Assembly: GCF_030812315.1 (NCBI RefSeq) | Contig: NZ_JAUSSM010000008.1 | Span: 226,620-290,619, forward strand | Origin: Arthrobacter oryzae | GTDB taxonomy: Bacteria; Actinomycetota; Actinomycetes; Actinomycetales; Micrococcaceae | Direction: 5' to 3' | DNA: 64,000 nucleotides | Shown: piece after piece, positions 9,203 through 18,540 of the stretch | Numbering within the stretch: position 1 is the stretch's first letter | How the letters are laid out: each line of letters opens with the position of its first letter | Notes under the pieces: model-generated | Told to the model about the DNA's origin: nothing | What the model saw: the letters and a program-made list of their open reading frames with translations, nothing else | Databases searched by the model: none | Program-made: the position numbers and the translations under genes

Positions 9203-10505
9203 GCCGGCTGTGATGCCCGAAGATTTGCCAGGCCATCAACAAGGCAGCGAGAGTCAATACAATGTCCCGGAAAAGGCTCCAATGCCAGCCTTGGCGGGAG
9301 GGATGGCCCAAAGAACTCGGCGCCGGCCTCCGCAGAGTGCGAGGCTTCCCCGCTCTAAACTGAGCGATTTTCCGGGAACCTTGTCGAGTCACATCTTGCT
9401 TCATTTCAGAAACTCTATGGGAGGTCAACCACTCCAATTTTCCATTCCCAGTGGCAGCTGCAACTTTCGTTCGCCAGACCTCTATCCAGGAGTTGCCCCG
9501 GTGGCTCGTCCTCAATCAGCGGGCGTCAATAACGACCGTTTTTGACCGGCCAGCGGCCAGCCTCCAAAAAATTTTGTGAACCGCAGTGATAAATGGCGGC
9601 ATTTTAGTAACGCTAAATGTCGCCCCTAGTGCCCCGTAACCGATTCCTTAGCGTGCTTCGGAGCAACTTCGGACATCGACATCTGACGTCACGCAGACTT
9701 GAGCTGTGAGGCTACCGACTCACGCATCCTCGGCACTTCAACGTCGCGTGCGGGAAGCCTAGTCAGGTCGGCAGCTGTCAGAACGTTCCCTAGCTGTAGG
9801 TAGTCCGGGCATTCCTTCCAGCGTGCCCTCGCCTAGGTGATGCCGGAGGTGTATTCCTGAAATACACCCAGAGAGACGAATCGGCGGCTCGTGGGCCTAT
9901 GCTCAGCCGTCCGTGGCGGTGTATTCGGTTCTCGTCAGCCCGGTTCGCCACTTCCCACGCCCAGGTAGCGGCACGGTGGCCCGACTGGCCCGATGATTTT
10001 CCCCACGTCGGCCGGCGTGAGCCCCTGGGCTTTCAGGGTCACGGGCGGCTGTTGTCTCCCGCCGTCCAGCCTTTCGCCCGGCACCGATCAGGAGAGGCTT
10101 CCCATCGCCTCGCATCAGAAGAATCAGGCCGTTCACAGCCTGCAATCTCCCTTTCTAGAGGTACCCACCTTCTCGAGCGGCTTCTGGAGACAGATGAACC
10201 GGGTGAAGGGCTTGACCCGCGCTAGGAGCGGGGAGCACTCTGAATGCCACGTCCACAAGACGGGGCAAAAGAATGGACAAAAAATATCGGTTGAGACGTA
10301 CCCGCCCACCAAATGGGCGGGGGGCGGCCACGATGGCGTTGCTGTCGCGGCCAGCCAGAACGCGCGTCAACGCTTCATCGACCATTGATCAGTTGAGGAG
10401 GAGCGCATCTGGAGCCAGAGCCGATGGAGGCTGGACGCTATTGATGCACTTATCTCGAGGGCCCAGCGCCCATGGACGGACAATCCACAGGAAGGACGAC
10501 CCAAT
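9203..10505. other. Gene-poor stretch upstream of the WD40/KAP gene
   Basis: No reading frame here looks protein-like. On the minus strand 9155-9300 could encode a short membrane segment (DIVLTLAALLMAWQIF) joined to the repeat, which may be the remnant of a decayed gene. Two small hairpins are visible: GGTGTATT/AATACACC around a 5-base loop at 9848-9868, and CCCGCCCA/TGGGCGGG at 10301-10321. The long leader may hold the promoter and control sites of the next gene. Confidence 0.4.
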
Positions 10506-13500
10506 ATGGAAGCCAATCGTGTGGTGATGATCCTTTATATGAATATGGATGAGCCTACGGTCGGGTCCGGCTTGCGGATCGGAGGCAACAAGATCCTGAC
10601 GTCCGATCTGGTGGCAACTGGGACGCAGCATAAAGTGTTGTTGGCCTCTAAGGAGGTGTCAGCCACAATCCTAACCAAATCCAACGATCCCATGGTGGAT
10701 CTGGCGATCCTTGAAATCTCCGGCGTGGAGGAGTTGCCTTGGCTGGATTGCGCCCGCGTAGACCGAGAAACAGTTGCCACAGTGGGATGTCGTGCTGTTG
10801 GATTCCCGAGCTTTGGCAGACTAGCAGACAAACGCCACAGCGCCATCCAAGTCGAAGGGTTCATCCCGACGGTCGATGGGGTATCGGCGCGCTATCTGAC
10901 ACTGAAAATCACTGGCCCTGGAATCAAGGATTGGCCGCCGACGGCCGGCAGCGTCCAGGGAGGATCCCCGTGGGCGGGCATGTCCGGGGCAGTCGTAGTA
11001 TCCGAAATGGATCAGATACTGGGTGTCATCTCCCGCCACAATCCCACAGAGGGCAACGGAGCCCTGCAACTAACGCCGATTGATTCCATCGATTCATTGC
11101 CCACTCGTGTCAGAAGCATGTTTTGGGCGGCCCTCGGAGTCACCGATCCCTTGGATCTGCCCCTGCTTCCGAAGTCGCGGGACTCAAAGCGGCTAGTTGG
11201 CATCACATCTTCCAATACCACCTCGGTGACTACGCCCCCCACGTGGGAACTGAGGCTGCTGGCTTCGTGGACCCCCGCGTCAGAGATTAGATGCTTTGAG
11301 TTGATATCTCTGAACAATCTTCTGGTTTTGGCAACAGGGGACTCGGATGGAACGGTCCTTTTACATGACGTACTTCTCGCCGGTCCTGGTGATCTTCTCT
11401 CTGTCCGCGGGAACCCTCTTCTCGGACATACAGGTCCCATACTCTCTCTAGCAGGGGGGCAATTGGGGGATACACCGGTCGTTGCATCGGGCGGGGCAGA
11501 TGGGACGGTCCGGATCTGGGACCTGGCTACTGGAACCCTCCGCACCACTTTCACGGGCCATAGCGCAGCAGTTAATGCACTGGCAATGGGGCAGGTGGGC
11601 GGTGCGCCGCCGGACGCCATCTCGGGCGGGGCCGACGGTACGGTCCGGATCTGGAATCTGGCTACTGGAAATCTCCGCGCCATTTTGACTGGCCATACTG
11701 ACGCGATTAATGCACTGGCAGTCGGGCAGGTGGACGGTACGCCGGTGGTCATCTCGGGCGGGGCAGACAGGACGGTCCGGATCTGGGACCTGGCTACTGG
11801 AACCCTCCGCACCACTTGGACTGGCCATAGCGAAGCAGTTAATGCACTGGCAATGGGACAGGCGGACGGTACGCCGGTGGTCATCTCGGGCGGGGCGGAC
11901 GGGACGGTCGGGATCTGGGACCTGGTCACCGGACGCACCCTCAACCCAGTCGCATCTCCACCACAAGAAGGTCCCCTAACGGTGCAAGCAGTCGGGCAGG
12001 TCGGCGATACACCAGTCGCGGCAATTAGCAGTCCGGACGGAACAACACGGGTGTGGCGTATTCAGGACTGGAAACAGTTAGCGGAATCTCAGGGCTACAA
12101 AACTAGCACTTCACGGGCTTTCGATTTTGTTCGCTTCACTCCCCATTCAGAAAACGAATCTCTGCTGGTCTGGGTGGATTCAGAGGGGCATATTCGCGTC
12201 GGCGTCCTCGGTGAGCAGACTCTTTCCGATCAGGTGGAGTGGGTCACTGATGCTCCCGCTCAAGCTGATCTGCTACGCAGGCGGCCCTTGGCCAAGGCCC
12301 TGGCTACACGATTGAAGAGAATGAATTCAACGGAACCAGAAACGTCTTTTTTGGTACAAATTGACGGACCTTGGGGTACTGGGAAGAGCACGCTGGTCTC
12401 TTATCTTCGCGAGGAGCTAGCAGATGATTGGTTACCAGTCGAGTTCAACGCTTGGAGGCAGGCGGGCATCGGGCCACCTTGGTGGGCTCTTTTGGTGGCT
12501 CTCAGGACCTCGTTTGTGCGGAACATCCCTTTTCATAAGCGTCTGTGGCTGCGCATATCGGAGTCATGGGCTCGGCTAAAAAGATTGGGCGGACCCTTCA
12601 TTGTGGCGGCGTCGATCATGATCGGGTTAGCCGTTTCCCTTTTCTGGATGTTTATGCCCTCAGACTTTAAAATGGCTGGCTCTGGCGAAGTTGCCAAGAC
12701 CATTACGGCGGTTTTAGCAGCGGTCGGGACCCTGTGGACAATCTCGCTTCTAGCCGGTCGGTTTTTATTCTGGGACTCGGCCCGAGGGGCGCGGAACTTC
12801 GAACAAACCAGCAAAAATCCCATGCAGGAAGTCGCCGAGCACATTGCCTGGCTCATTGACAGAATACAGCGGCCTGTGGTGTTCTTTATAGACGATTTGG
12901 ACCGTTGCGGTCATTCGTACGTTGTCGATCTAATGGAAGCAATTCAAACCCTCATACGCGATCCCGGGACTGAGCAGACGAAGATCCTTAGGAGGAGCAG
13001 CCGACGTCCCGCGCCGGCAGTGTACTTTGTTGTTGCCGCAGATGGGGCTTGGATTCGGCGCAGCTATGAAACAGTTTACGAGAAATTCAGCACTGCTATC
13101 GCCGATCCTGGTCGACCCTTGGGTTATCTTTTCCTAGACAAGCTATTCCAATTGCGTGTGATGGTGCCCAATTTTGATGCGCCGCGAGGCGACCAATATC
13201 TCAGGCATTTGCTGCGGCCAACGGGCGTTGCTGAAAGCAAAGATCAAGTCAGCGCCGAAGTAAAGGCCGTTCGCGCTCGGTTGGCAACCAGCACATCGGA
13301 ATCTGAAATCATGGATGCGTATCGTTCTGCAAGCCCTGAAGCCCGCGATCGGGTGTCTGAGGAGACGGTGGAGAGGCTCACTGCGCCAGAAATTGAAAGG
13401 GAGACCGAACACAACCTGCAACGTTTTGCGCCGCTGCTCCAGTCCAATCCACGCAGCACCAAGAGATTCCTAAATAACTACGCTATGCATCGGTCCGTCA

Positions 13501-13760
13501 GCGTTCTCGAAGGGAACCCTCTGGCCAGTGAAACGCTGGCCTTGTGGATCATTCTGGAGACACGGTGGCCAAGCTTGGCAGACTATCTGCGTGAAAGTCC
13601 AGAGACAATAGCCTTAGCGGACGGTGACAATGGTCCTGATAGTAAACTCCCACCCGAAATCAAACTTCTTCTGGCAGAGCCGGCCGTGCGTCAGCTGATT
13701 AGCTTCGAATACGGTGGGCCGCTGACTCCTGACCTTGTTCGATCGTGTTGTGGAGGATAG
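10506..13760 (+). CDS. Trypsin-like / WD40 / KAP P-loop NTPase fusion
   Basis: A 1084-residue, three-part protein. Residues 1-210 are a trypsin-like fold: DLAIL holds the expected aspartate (D65) and GMSGA the serine (S160), but the histidine position reads ILTSDLVATG with leucine, so it may be a dead protease. Residues about 255-560 form seven WD40 blades, four nearly identical. From about residue 580 a KAP-type NTPase follows: Walker A GPWGTGKST near 620, two membrane segments (about 698-718 and 730-755) inserted in the domain, and Walker B FFIDDLDRC near 797. AAGGA precedes the ATG. KAP NTPases and such fusions are known from phage exclusion and other conflict systems; a defence role is inferred. 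It is the only gene between the 45-bp repeats. Confidence 0.85.
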   Translation: MEANRVVMILYMNMDEPTVGSGLRIGGNKILTSDLVATGTQHKVLLASKEVSATILTKSNDPMVDLAILEISGVEELPWLDCARVDRETVATVGCRAVGFPSFGRLADKRHSAIQVEGFIPTVDGVSARYLTLKITGPGIKDWPPTAGSVQGGSPWAGMSGAVVVSEMDQILGVISRHNPTEGNGALQLTPIDSIDSLPTRVRSMFWAALGVTDPLDLPLLPKSRDSKRLVGITSSNTTSVTTPPTWELRLLASWTPASEIRCFELISLNNLLVLATGDSDGTVLLHDVLLAGPGDLLSVRGNPLLGHTGPILSLAGGQLGDTPVVASGGADGTVRIWDLATGTLRTTFTGHSAAVNALAMGQVGGAPPDAISGGADGTVRIWNLATGNLRAILTGHTDAINALAVGQVDGTPVVISGGADRTVRIWDLATGTLRTTWTGHSEAVNALAMGQADGTPVVISGGADGTVGIWDLVTGRTLNPVASPPQEGPLTVQAVGQVGDTPVAAISSPDGTTRVWRIQDWKQLAESQGYKTSTSRAFDFVRFTPHSENESLLVWVDSEGHIRVGVLGEQTLSDQVEWVTDAPAQADLLRRRPLAKALATRLKRMNSTEPETSFLVQIDGPWGTGKSTLVSYLREELADDWLPVEFNAWRQAGIGPPWWALLVALRTSFVRNIPFHKRLWLRISESWARLKRLGGPFIVAASIMIGLAVSLFWMFMPSDFKMAGSGEVAKTITAVLAAVGTLWTISLLAGRFLFWDSARGARNFEQTSKNPMQEVAEHIAWLIDRIQRPVVFFIDDLDRCGHSYVVDLMEAIQTLIRDPGTEQTKILRRSSRRPAPAVYFVVAADGAWIRRSYETVYEKFSTAIADPGRPLGYLFLDKLFQLRVMVPNFDAPRGDQYLRHLLRPTGVAESKDQVSAEVKAVRARLATSTSESEIMDAYRSASPEARDRVSEETVERLTAPEIERETEHNLQRFAPLLQSNPRSTKRFLNNYAMHRSVSVLEGNPLASETLALWIILETRWPSLADYLRESPETIALADGDNGPDSKLPPEIKLLLAEPAVRQLISFEYGGPLTPDLVRSCCGG
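11490..11940 (+). repeat. Tandem WD40-encoding DNA repeats
   Basis: Units of about 126 bp recur with near-identical DNA, each encoding a segment ending GGADGTVRIWDLATG. Such low divergence points to recent unit duplication or gene conversion inside the propeller. Confidence 0.8.
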
Positions 13761-13860
13761 TATCCTCAGGCGAACTTATTCGACGCGTGCGCTCCTGAAC
13801 GTGCGTTAAATAGCTGCCTGACCAAACGCGAGTCCTCAGCAAACGCCTGTCTTAGAAAAT

Positions 13861-13905
13861 AAAAGCTTTTCAAGACACTGTTCCGGACCTGAGGAGGGGT
13901 TAGCG
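13861..13905 (+). repeat. Right direct repeat of the 4.7-kb island
   Basis: Second copy of the 45-bp repeat at 9158-9202, same orientation, 100 bp after the end of the WD40/KAP gene. Confidence 0.75.
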
Positions 13906-13970
13906 TGTGAATGGCAGTCGTATTTGGCCTGTTTTTCCCGGCACTAAATCGCCTGGACGGGGAAGAAACT

Positions 13971-14257
13971 TTACCCCAGTGTCCATCGGCGCTCAGTCAA
14001 CAGCCGATCGACGATGCAGGCCGCGATGGTGGCGCCGGACAGGATGACCCAGGGTCCAAGGGCACCCGCAATCTCCTACCACTCAGCAGGAGCTGTTTGG
14101 ACGATGATGCGGATAGGCTCACGTGCCGGTGTGGAGCTCATGACGTCAGCCTCTGCCGCGCTCAGCGTGTTTTGGATGACATCAGGAGTGTCTAGGGAGC
14201 AGGTGCCGAAGCTTTGCCGCTCCACCCGGTAACCTCTAAGTCGACCCAGTCGTGCAT
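13971..14257 (-). pseudogene. Decayed small membrane protein gene
   Basis: Reading the minus strand through one frame change and one TAG gives a protein-like series: MHDWVDLEVTG, then DTPDVIQNTLSAAEADV, REPIRIIVQTAPAEW, a stop, then GPWVILSGATIAACIVDRLL and a TAA at 13971-13973. The hydrophobic segment and the compositional continuity suggest a once-functional small membrane protein next to the right-hand island repeat. Plus-strand frames over the same bases look like shadows. The family is unknown. Confidence 0.4.
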
Positions 14258-14305
14258 TTCGTGCAGATGGGTCTTTTGGCGTACTTCACCTAGTTAGGCT
14301 CAAAC

Positions 14306-15379
14306 ATGTCCGCGCACCCTTCAGGCGATGCTCCTAACTCGAAAGAGTTGGCCATGGTTCGCGCCACCATTTATCCGCGCCTTCGGTACATGGGATCAAA
14401 ATACAAGCTGGCGCCGACCCTGGCAGGGGTGTTCAGCGAGCTCGGGGGAGAGTCCCTACTGGACGCTTTCAGCGGAAGCGGATTTGTTGGCTACCTGGCG
14501 AAGAGCATGGGGTACGCCGTGACGAGCAACGACTACCTCCATTTTCCGTCCGTCATATCGAGTGCGGTCATGGTTAACGACTCCGTCGTGCTCTCGGATG
14601 AACTGATCGCGAAGATCACGGGGCCCGCGGCAGACGACCGGGATTTTATCCGGCGCACGTTCAAGGATGTCTTCTTCACTGACGACGACCGTGCCTTTCT
14701 TGATTCGGCCTGGTCTCACATTGCCTCGCTTGATGGTTTCGAGCGCGACATCGCCCTGTCGGCTTTGATCCTTTCGGCTGCCCGCAAGCAGCCTCGAGGC
14801 GTGTTCACCATCTCCGGTGATCTGGAGAATTACAACGATGGCCGGCGAGACCTTCGCATCTCATTGAGAGAGCACTTTCGTGAGAGGGTCGCAGAGTACA
14901 ACCAGGCAGTGTTCGCGTCGGCGAAACCTGCGCAGGCCCTGACCGGCGACGTCTTTGACCTGGAGAAGACTGATTACGACGTTGTATATCTTGATCCGCC
15001 GTATGCGCCGCCGAGCGATGATGCGGATTACACGAAGCGATACCACTTCCTCGAGGGCTTATCCGATTATTGGATTGGCCGAGAGATCATGCATGAAACC
15101 AAGACGAAGAAGATCCCCAAGAAGCACAGCCTTTTCGCAAGCCGGTTCTCCATTGAAGATGCCTTGGAACGAACTTTCGACAAATTCAAGGATGCTGGTG
15201 CCATCGTGATGAGCTACTCCAGTAATGCGGTTCCGGACGATGCCCGGATCAAGGAGCTGCTTGGCGCGGTCAAGCCGAACGTTGAGATTCGGCAGATCAG
15301 CCACCAATATCACTTTGGGACGCACACGACCGCCACCCGTCGTGCCGCGCAAGAGTACATTTTCATCGGAAGAGACTGA
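14306..15379 (+). CDS. DNA adenine methyltransferase (D12/Dam class)
   Basis: Predicted N6-adenine DNA methyltransferase of the D12 class: RLRYMGSKYKL at the N-terminus, the AdoMet-binding LLDAFSGSGFVG near residue 54, and the catalytic DPPY near residue 229 (VVYLDPPYAPP). It would protect host DNA from the nuclease encoded just downstream. The ATG at 14306 lies 5 bp after a possible -10 (TAGGCT), so a leaderless transcript is possible; an ATG at 14354 is the alternative. The stop is 4 bp before the nuclease start. Confidence 0.9.
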   Translation: MSAHPSGDAPNSKELAMVRATIYPRLRYMGSKYKLAPTLAGVFSELGGESLLDAFSGSGFVGYLAKSMGYAVTSNDYLHFPSVISSAVMVNDSVVLSDELIAKITGPAADDRDFIRRTFKDVFFTDDDRAFLDSAWSHIASLDGFERDIALSALILSAARKQPRGVFTISGDLENYNDGRRDLRISLREHFRERVAEYNQAVFASAKPAQALTGDVFDLEKTDYDVVYLDPPYAPPSDDADYTKRYHFLEGLSDYWIGREIMHETKTKKIPKKHSLFASRFSIEDALERTFDKFKDAGAIVMSYSSNAVPDDARIKELLGAVKPNVEIRQISHQYHFGTHTTATRRAAQEYIFIGRD

Positions 15380-15383
15380 CGCT

Positions 15384-16250
15384 TTGCACACGAACATACC
15401 GAGCTATGAGGAGTACAAAGAGCTCCTCAGTGCTCCGGCTTCACCTGTCGATCCAACACTCGAATCAGCAGAGGGAGTTGCTCTCAGCGCGGCCGCGAAG
15501 TCGCTGAAGGGCCTGGATCATTTCACTGTCGAGACTCTCGACGCTTGGCTGGCAAAGCACCCGACTGCGATCAATGTGAGAGCCCTGGCACTGGCCGTTG
15601 GCCTGACCCAGGAGAAGATGAATGCTTCTTTTAAGCGGGACTTGAAGACCATAGGCCTCCTGACCTTGGCCCGTACTCGCTCGAAGGAACTGATCGAGTA
15701 CATGAATGATCAGTTCAACCTGGCAAAGCTGCTGGAAGTCCAGTTCAACCGCGACTACGACTTCGGAGACATCCTCGTCACACGAGCCGGTTCGAGAGCC
15801 TTTGCGGTAAGGGCTGGTGAAGCGGGTCGAAAGTTAGAAGACCACATCGAGGACGTGGCGAAATCTCTGGGCGTTCAATATCAGCTCAGAACCAAATTTG
15901 TAGGTAGGAACGGCCTTGAGGCCCCTTGCGATCTCGCAATCCCCGCGGGTCTTGACCAGGCACAAATCGTAGTGGCCGCGAAGAATTTCGACTCAGGCGG
16001 TAGCAAGCTCAGCGACACGGTACGGGAGGTTGCCGACATGGCTGCCGTGAGGAAACCCACCCAGTTCGTTTTTGCCGTTATTGACGGCAATGGCTGGCTG
16101 CAGCGCGAGTCCGATCTGCGACGCCTATATGAGATGTGGAAGACAGGTCAGATTGACGGGATGTACACGCTGGCAACTCTCGGGCAATTTCAAGAGGACC
16201 TAGCTGAGGCCGTCAAGATGCGCGGCATCCCCAGCACTTCCGTCACCTGA
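15384..16250 (+). CDS. Type II restriction endonuclease (partner of the methylase)
   Basis: Predicted restriction nuclease of 288 residues. The chosen start is a TTG at 15384, four bases after the methylase stop with GGAAGAG upstream; longer versions would overlap the methylase heavily. The central part carries a PD-(D/E)xK-like arrangement: GLEAPCDLAIPAG near residue 182, then IVVAAKNF near 196. The N-terminal half is helical. Immediate adjacency to a D12 methylase, seen in DpnII-like systems, supports the assignment. The recognition site cannot be read from the sequence. Confidence 0.75.
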   Translation: MHTNIPSYEEYKELLSAPASPVDPTLESAEGVALSAAAKSLKGLDHFTVETLDAWLAKHPTAINVRALALAVGLTQEKMNASFKRDLKTIGLLTLARTRSKELIEYMNDQFNLAKLLEVQFNRDYDFGDILVTRAGSRAFAVRAGEAGRKLEDHIEDVAKSLGVQYQLRTKFVGRNGLEAPCDLAIPAGLDQAQIVVAAKNFDSGGSKLSDTVREVADMAAVRKPTQFVFAVIDGNGWLQRESDLRRLYEMWKTGQIDGMYTLATLGQFQEDLAEAVKMRGIPSTSVT

Positions 16251-16317
16251 CGAAGCAGTAAGGGGCGTCATGTGGAAAAGTGACACCTATGTTCAGAGGT
16301 CCCGCATAGGGACTTCC

Positions 16318-16458
16318 ATGAACGAAGATGCGAGTGTACTTGAATGGGTGCGGGCCACCAGGGCTGCACAGGGAATGCCGCCGGTAATTGAGAATCAGGC
16401 GTCAGCGGCTCGCGTGCTGGCTGCCGTCGACAACATGAGAGGCCGGCAGGCAGCCTAG
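16318..16458 (+). CDS. Small conserved-looking protein, 46 aa
   Basis: The ATG at 16318 follows AGGGACTTCC and starts a compact acidic/helical protein (EDASVLEWVRATRAAQG, then ARVLAAVDNMRGR). An upstream ATG at 16270 would add 16 less typical residues. The LEWVRATRAAQGMPP pattern recalls short actinobacterial proteins of unknown function. It lies 67 bp after the restriction gene and may be part of that cassette or a stand-alone accessory gene. Confidence 0.5.
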   Translation: MNEDASVLEWVRATRAAQGMPPVIENQASAARVLAAVDNMRGRQAA

Positions 16459-16680
16459 TGGCGCCCATGCGGATCCCAAGCGTCCCGGATCAAATACCTT
16501 TCGCCGCTACCTGCATGTCGGGCCACGCTGCCTTCAGCTCAGCACCGGTGGTTCTAATCCGCTTTGCCTTGACCCGAGGCTCTGGAAAATGGCGGCACGA
16601 GTCTTCACTTGTCTGCTTAGGTGCACGTCATGAAAGTGCCGTTTGTACGCGCCGTAACTCGCACACGACTGCGGTTTTGC

Positions 16681-17418
16681 TCAGGCTTGCGTGGGAAGAC
16701 CGTCCGCGGTTTCGACTTTGCGGCATCCGCTCGATGAACTGAGCCATCGGCCCTCCCAGACGTCCGAAAATTCCAACTCGACGAGATCCGGAATCATTGA
16801 CTCCCCGGAGTGGGTCGGCAGATTGACGGTGGCTCTCCCCTCGGCTGTTCCTCCCGCCAAGATCACCGGCATGGAGATCGACTTCAATGGCGGAGCAGGT
16901 GTCGTGGAGGATAACGTCGAAACATCGCGAACTCTTACTACGGGATTGAATAGGGGATAGGGGCTGCCATTTTGCACGGTGAAGGTGACCTTTCCATCCC
17001 ATGGGCCTTCGTACGAGTCCAGGTGAACTCGTTCCTCAACTGACGGCAGGCCAGTGTGTTCCCGCCAGCCCTTCCATGCGTCCTGGTGCGCCTCCCAGAA
17101 AAGGGGGTCCCGCTCCAGAACCATATGAGAGGTGATGCCCACTCGCCTCGCCTGGGCGAGTCGTTCAGCGTCTTCATCATCGCGGCGCGCTTTTTCATTG
17201 TGCCAAAGCGTCGCAATAGCGATGGTAAAACCCAAGATTGTGCCGCCAGCTCCAACCCACGTGGCGACGTCACCCCATTCAGTCTTAAGGGGGGCCAACT
17301 GTCGACTCCAGCCGACGGCGCAGACCACCGTTGAAGCCACAAGCGCAACGATGATGCTGATGTAGGCAAAATGGAAGGGAGTTATCTTCATCTTCTTGTT
17401 GCTCCTGGGTGTGCCCAT
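16681..17418 (-). CDS. Hypothetical membrane protein, two TM segments
   Basis: A 245-residue protein with two N-terminal membrane helices (FAYISIIVALVASTVVCAVG and a second at WVGAGGTILGFTIAIATLW), a short charged linker rich in Asp, Glu and Arg, and a C-terminal beta-rich domain (WDGKVTFTVQNGSPYPLFNP). No family was recognised. The layout, a membrane hairpin plus a soluble sensor-like domain, resembles the protein encoded divergently at 17607, and both may be paralogous accessory proteins. Confidence 0.65.
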   Translation of the reverse strand: MGTPRSNKKMKITPFHFAYISIIVALVASTVVCAVGWSRQLAPLKTEWGDVATWVGAGGTILGFTIAIATLWHNEKARRDDEDAERLAQARRVGITSHMVLERDPLFWEAHQDAWKGWREHTGLPSVEERVHLDSYEGPWDGKVTFTVQNGSPYPLFNPVVRVRDVSTLSSTTPAPPLKSISMPVILAGGTAEGRATVNLPTHSGESMIPDLVELEFSDVWEGRWLSSSSGCRKVETADGLPTQA

Positions 17419-17606
17419 AGCTGCTGGTTCCTATTTAGAGTGTTCTCAGTCGGCTAGGCATGTGGGCGTACTGACCGCCAAATTTTAGCTGGTCGAACGT
17501 CGTACTTTTCACACTCCGTTGCGCCCGCTAAGAAGACCCAGACCCAACTCCAGAGGTCTGCCCTATGGGACGGATGCTTCGCTCTCCAGCACGATACCTT
17601 GGTTCC

Positions 17607-18281
17607 ATGACGCCAGCCGAAATCGCCAACCTGACCGTGGCCCTGATTGCACTACTAGTTGCTGTGGCAAGTTTGCTTTACGCGTGGAGAGCATTTGCTC
17701 TGCAGCGCCATTCGAGCTCGTCCTCGGGTCTGCACTTTCTTCATGTCGAGCGTGCTGAGAAACGGAGAGAGGAATCACCACCAGGGCTGGAGTACCACAC
17801 GGCTCGGCCGTACTTCGTTTCACAGATCCTCTCTCGTGGGCCTGGGCTGCGCTACGGGGCGAGAGGGGCGGTCTGGGGTGACGGGGAATTCAAGGTCATT
17901 ACCCCACAGGTCCAAGTCTGGGGTCCGGGCGACCCAGGCATCGAGTTCGACTTGAAGCCAGGGCAGGACGACCAGTGGAAAGACGTCTACTGCGGTGTTA
18001 TATGGGAATCACCAAGAATGTTCAGAAAGGGATTCGAGACGCACGGTTACCGCGTGAAGTTGGAGCTCCCCGGCAGCGGCGGCAAAGACCTCGTTACCGA
18101 ACAGTGGATCGCAAGAAAGAAGGCATGGCGCTCTTTGAAAGTGGGGGGAGTCGTCGAGGACGATCCAATTGCGTCCGCGGCTAAGAAAGGTGCGTCTTTT
18201 AGTCAGCAGCTTGGCGAACGTCATCCTGATTTTGACTTGCTCGCAGACTTGAAGCGCGTGATGTCGGCTGGCGGCGAGTAA
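17607..18281 (+). CDS. Hypothetical membrane-anchored protein
   Basis: An N-terminal signal-anchor-like helix (LTVALIALLVAVASLLYAW) is followed by a soluble domain of about 190 residues (GPGLRYGARGAVWGDGEFKV, WKDVYCGVIWESPRM). The ATG at 17607 (MTPAEIAN) places the helix at the start; the frame is open to 17565. Function is unknown. It is divergent from the 16681-17418 gene and shares its order of membrane helix, then beta-rich domain. Confidence 0.6.
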   Translation: MTPAEIANLTVALIALLVAVASLLYAWRAFALQRHSSSSSGLHFLHVERAEKRREESPPGLEYHTARPYFVSQILSRGPGLRYGARGAVWGDGEFKVITPQVQVWGPGDPGIEFDLKPGQDDQWKDVYCGVIWESPRMFRKGFETHGYRVKLELPGSGGKDLVTEQWIARKKAWRSLKVGGVVEDDPIASAAKKGASFSQQLGERHPDFDLLADLKRVMSAGGE

Positions 18282-18514
18282 CCGTACTCCAACAGAAACA
18301 ACACAAAATCGAACATCTGCCGCGTGTATCGCTGCAAAATAGCGAATGCTTGGGTACACGCTTTTCTGTACGCGCCACTGATGGTGTCACGAATGTCTGC
18401 ACCCTCTCACTTTCGGCCGTTCACGCCATATCCTGCCCATGCATCCAGTGCGCTTGGCTAACCGGGACCTCAGTCCTGAGCTCGAGGAGAATCCTGACAA
18501 CTAAGCCGTCGCCC

Positions 18515-18530
18515 GCCCCAAGGGTGGGGC
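18515..18530. terminator. Hairpin between convergent genes
   Basis: GCCCCA pairs with TGGGGC around an AGGG loop, between the ends of the 17607-18281 and 18541-19065 genes. A weak bidirectional terminator is plausible. Confidence 0.35.
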
Positions 18531-18540
18531 TCCGCCTTGA

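Noticed and set aside
9899..10388. Overlapping frames before the WD40/KAP gene
   Set aside because: All lack conserved features; they are probably random open frames in a leader region.
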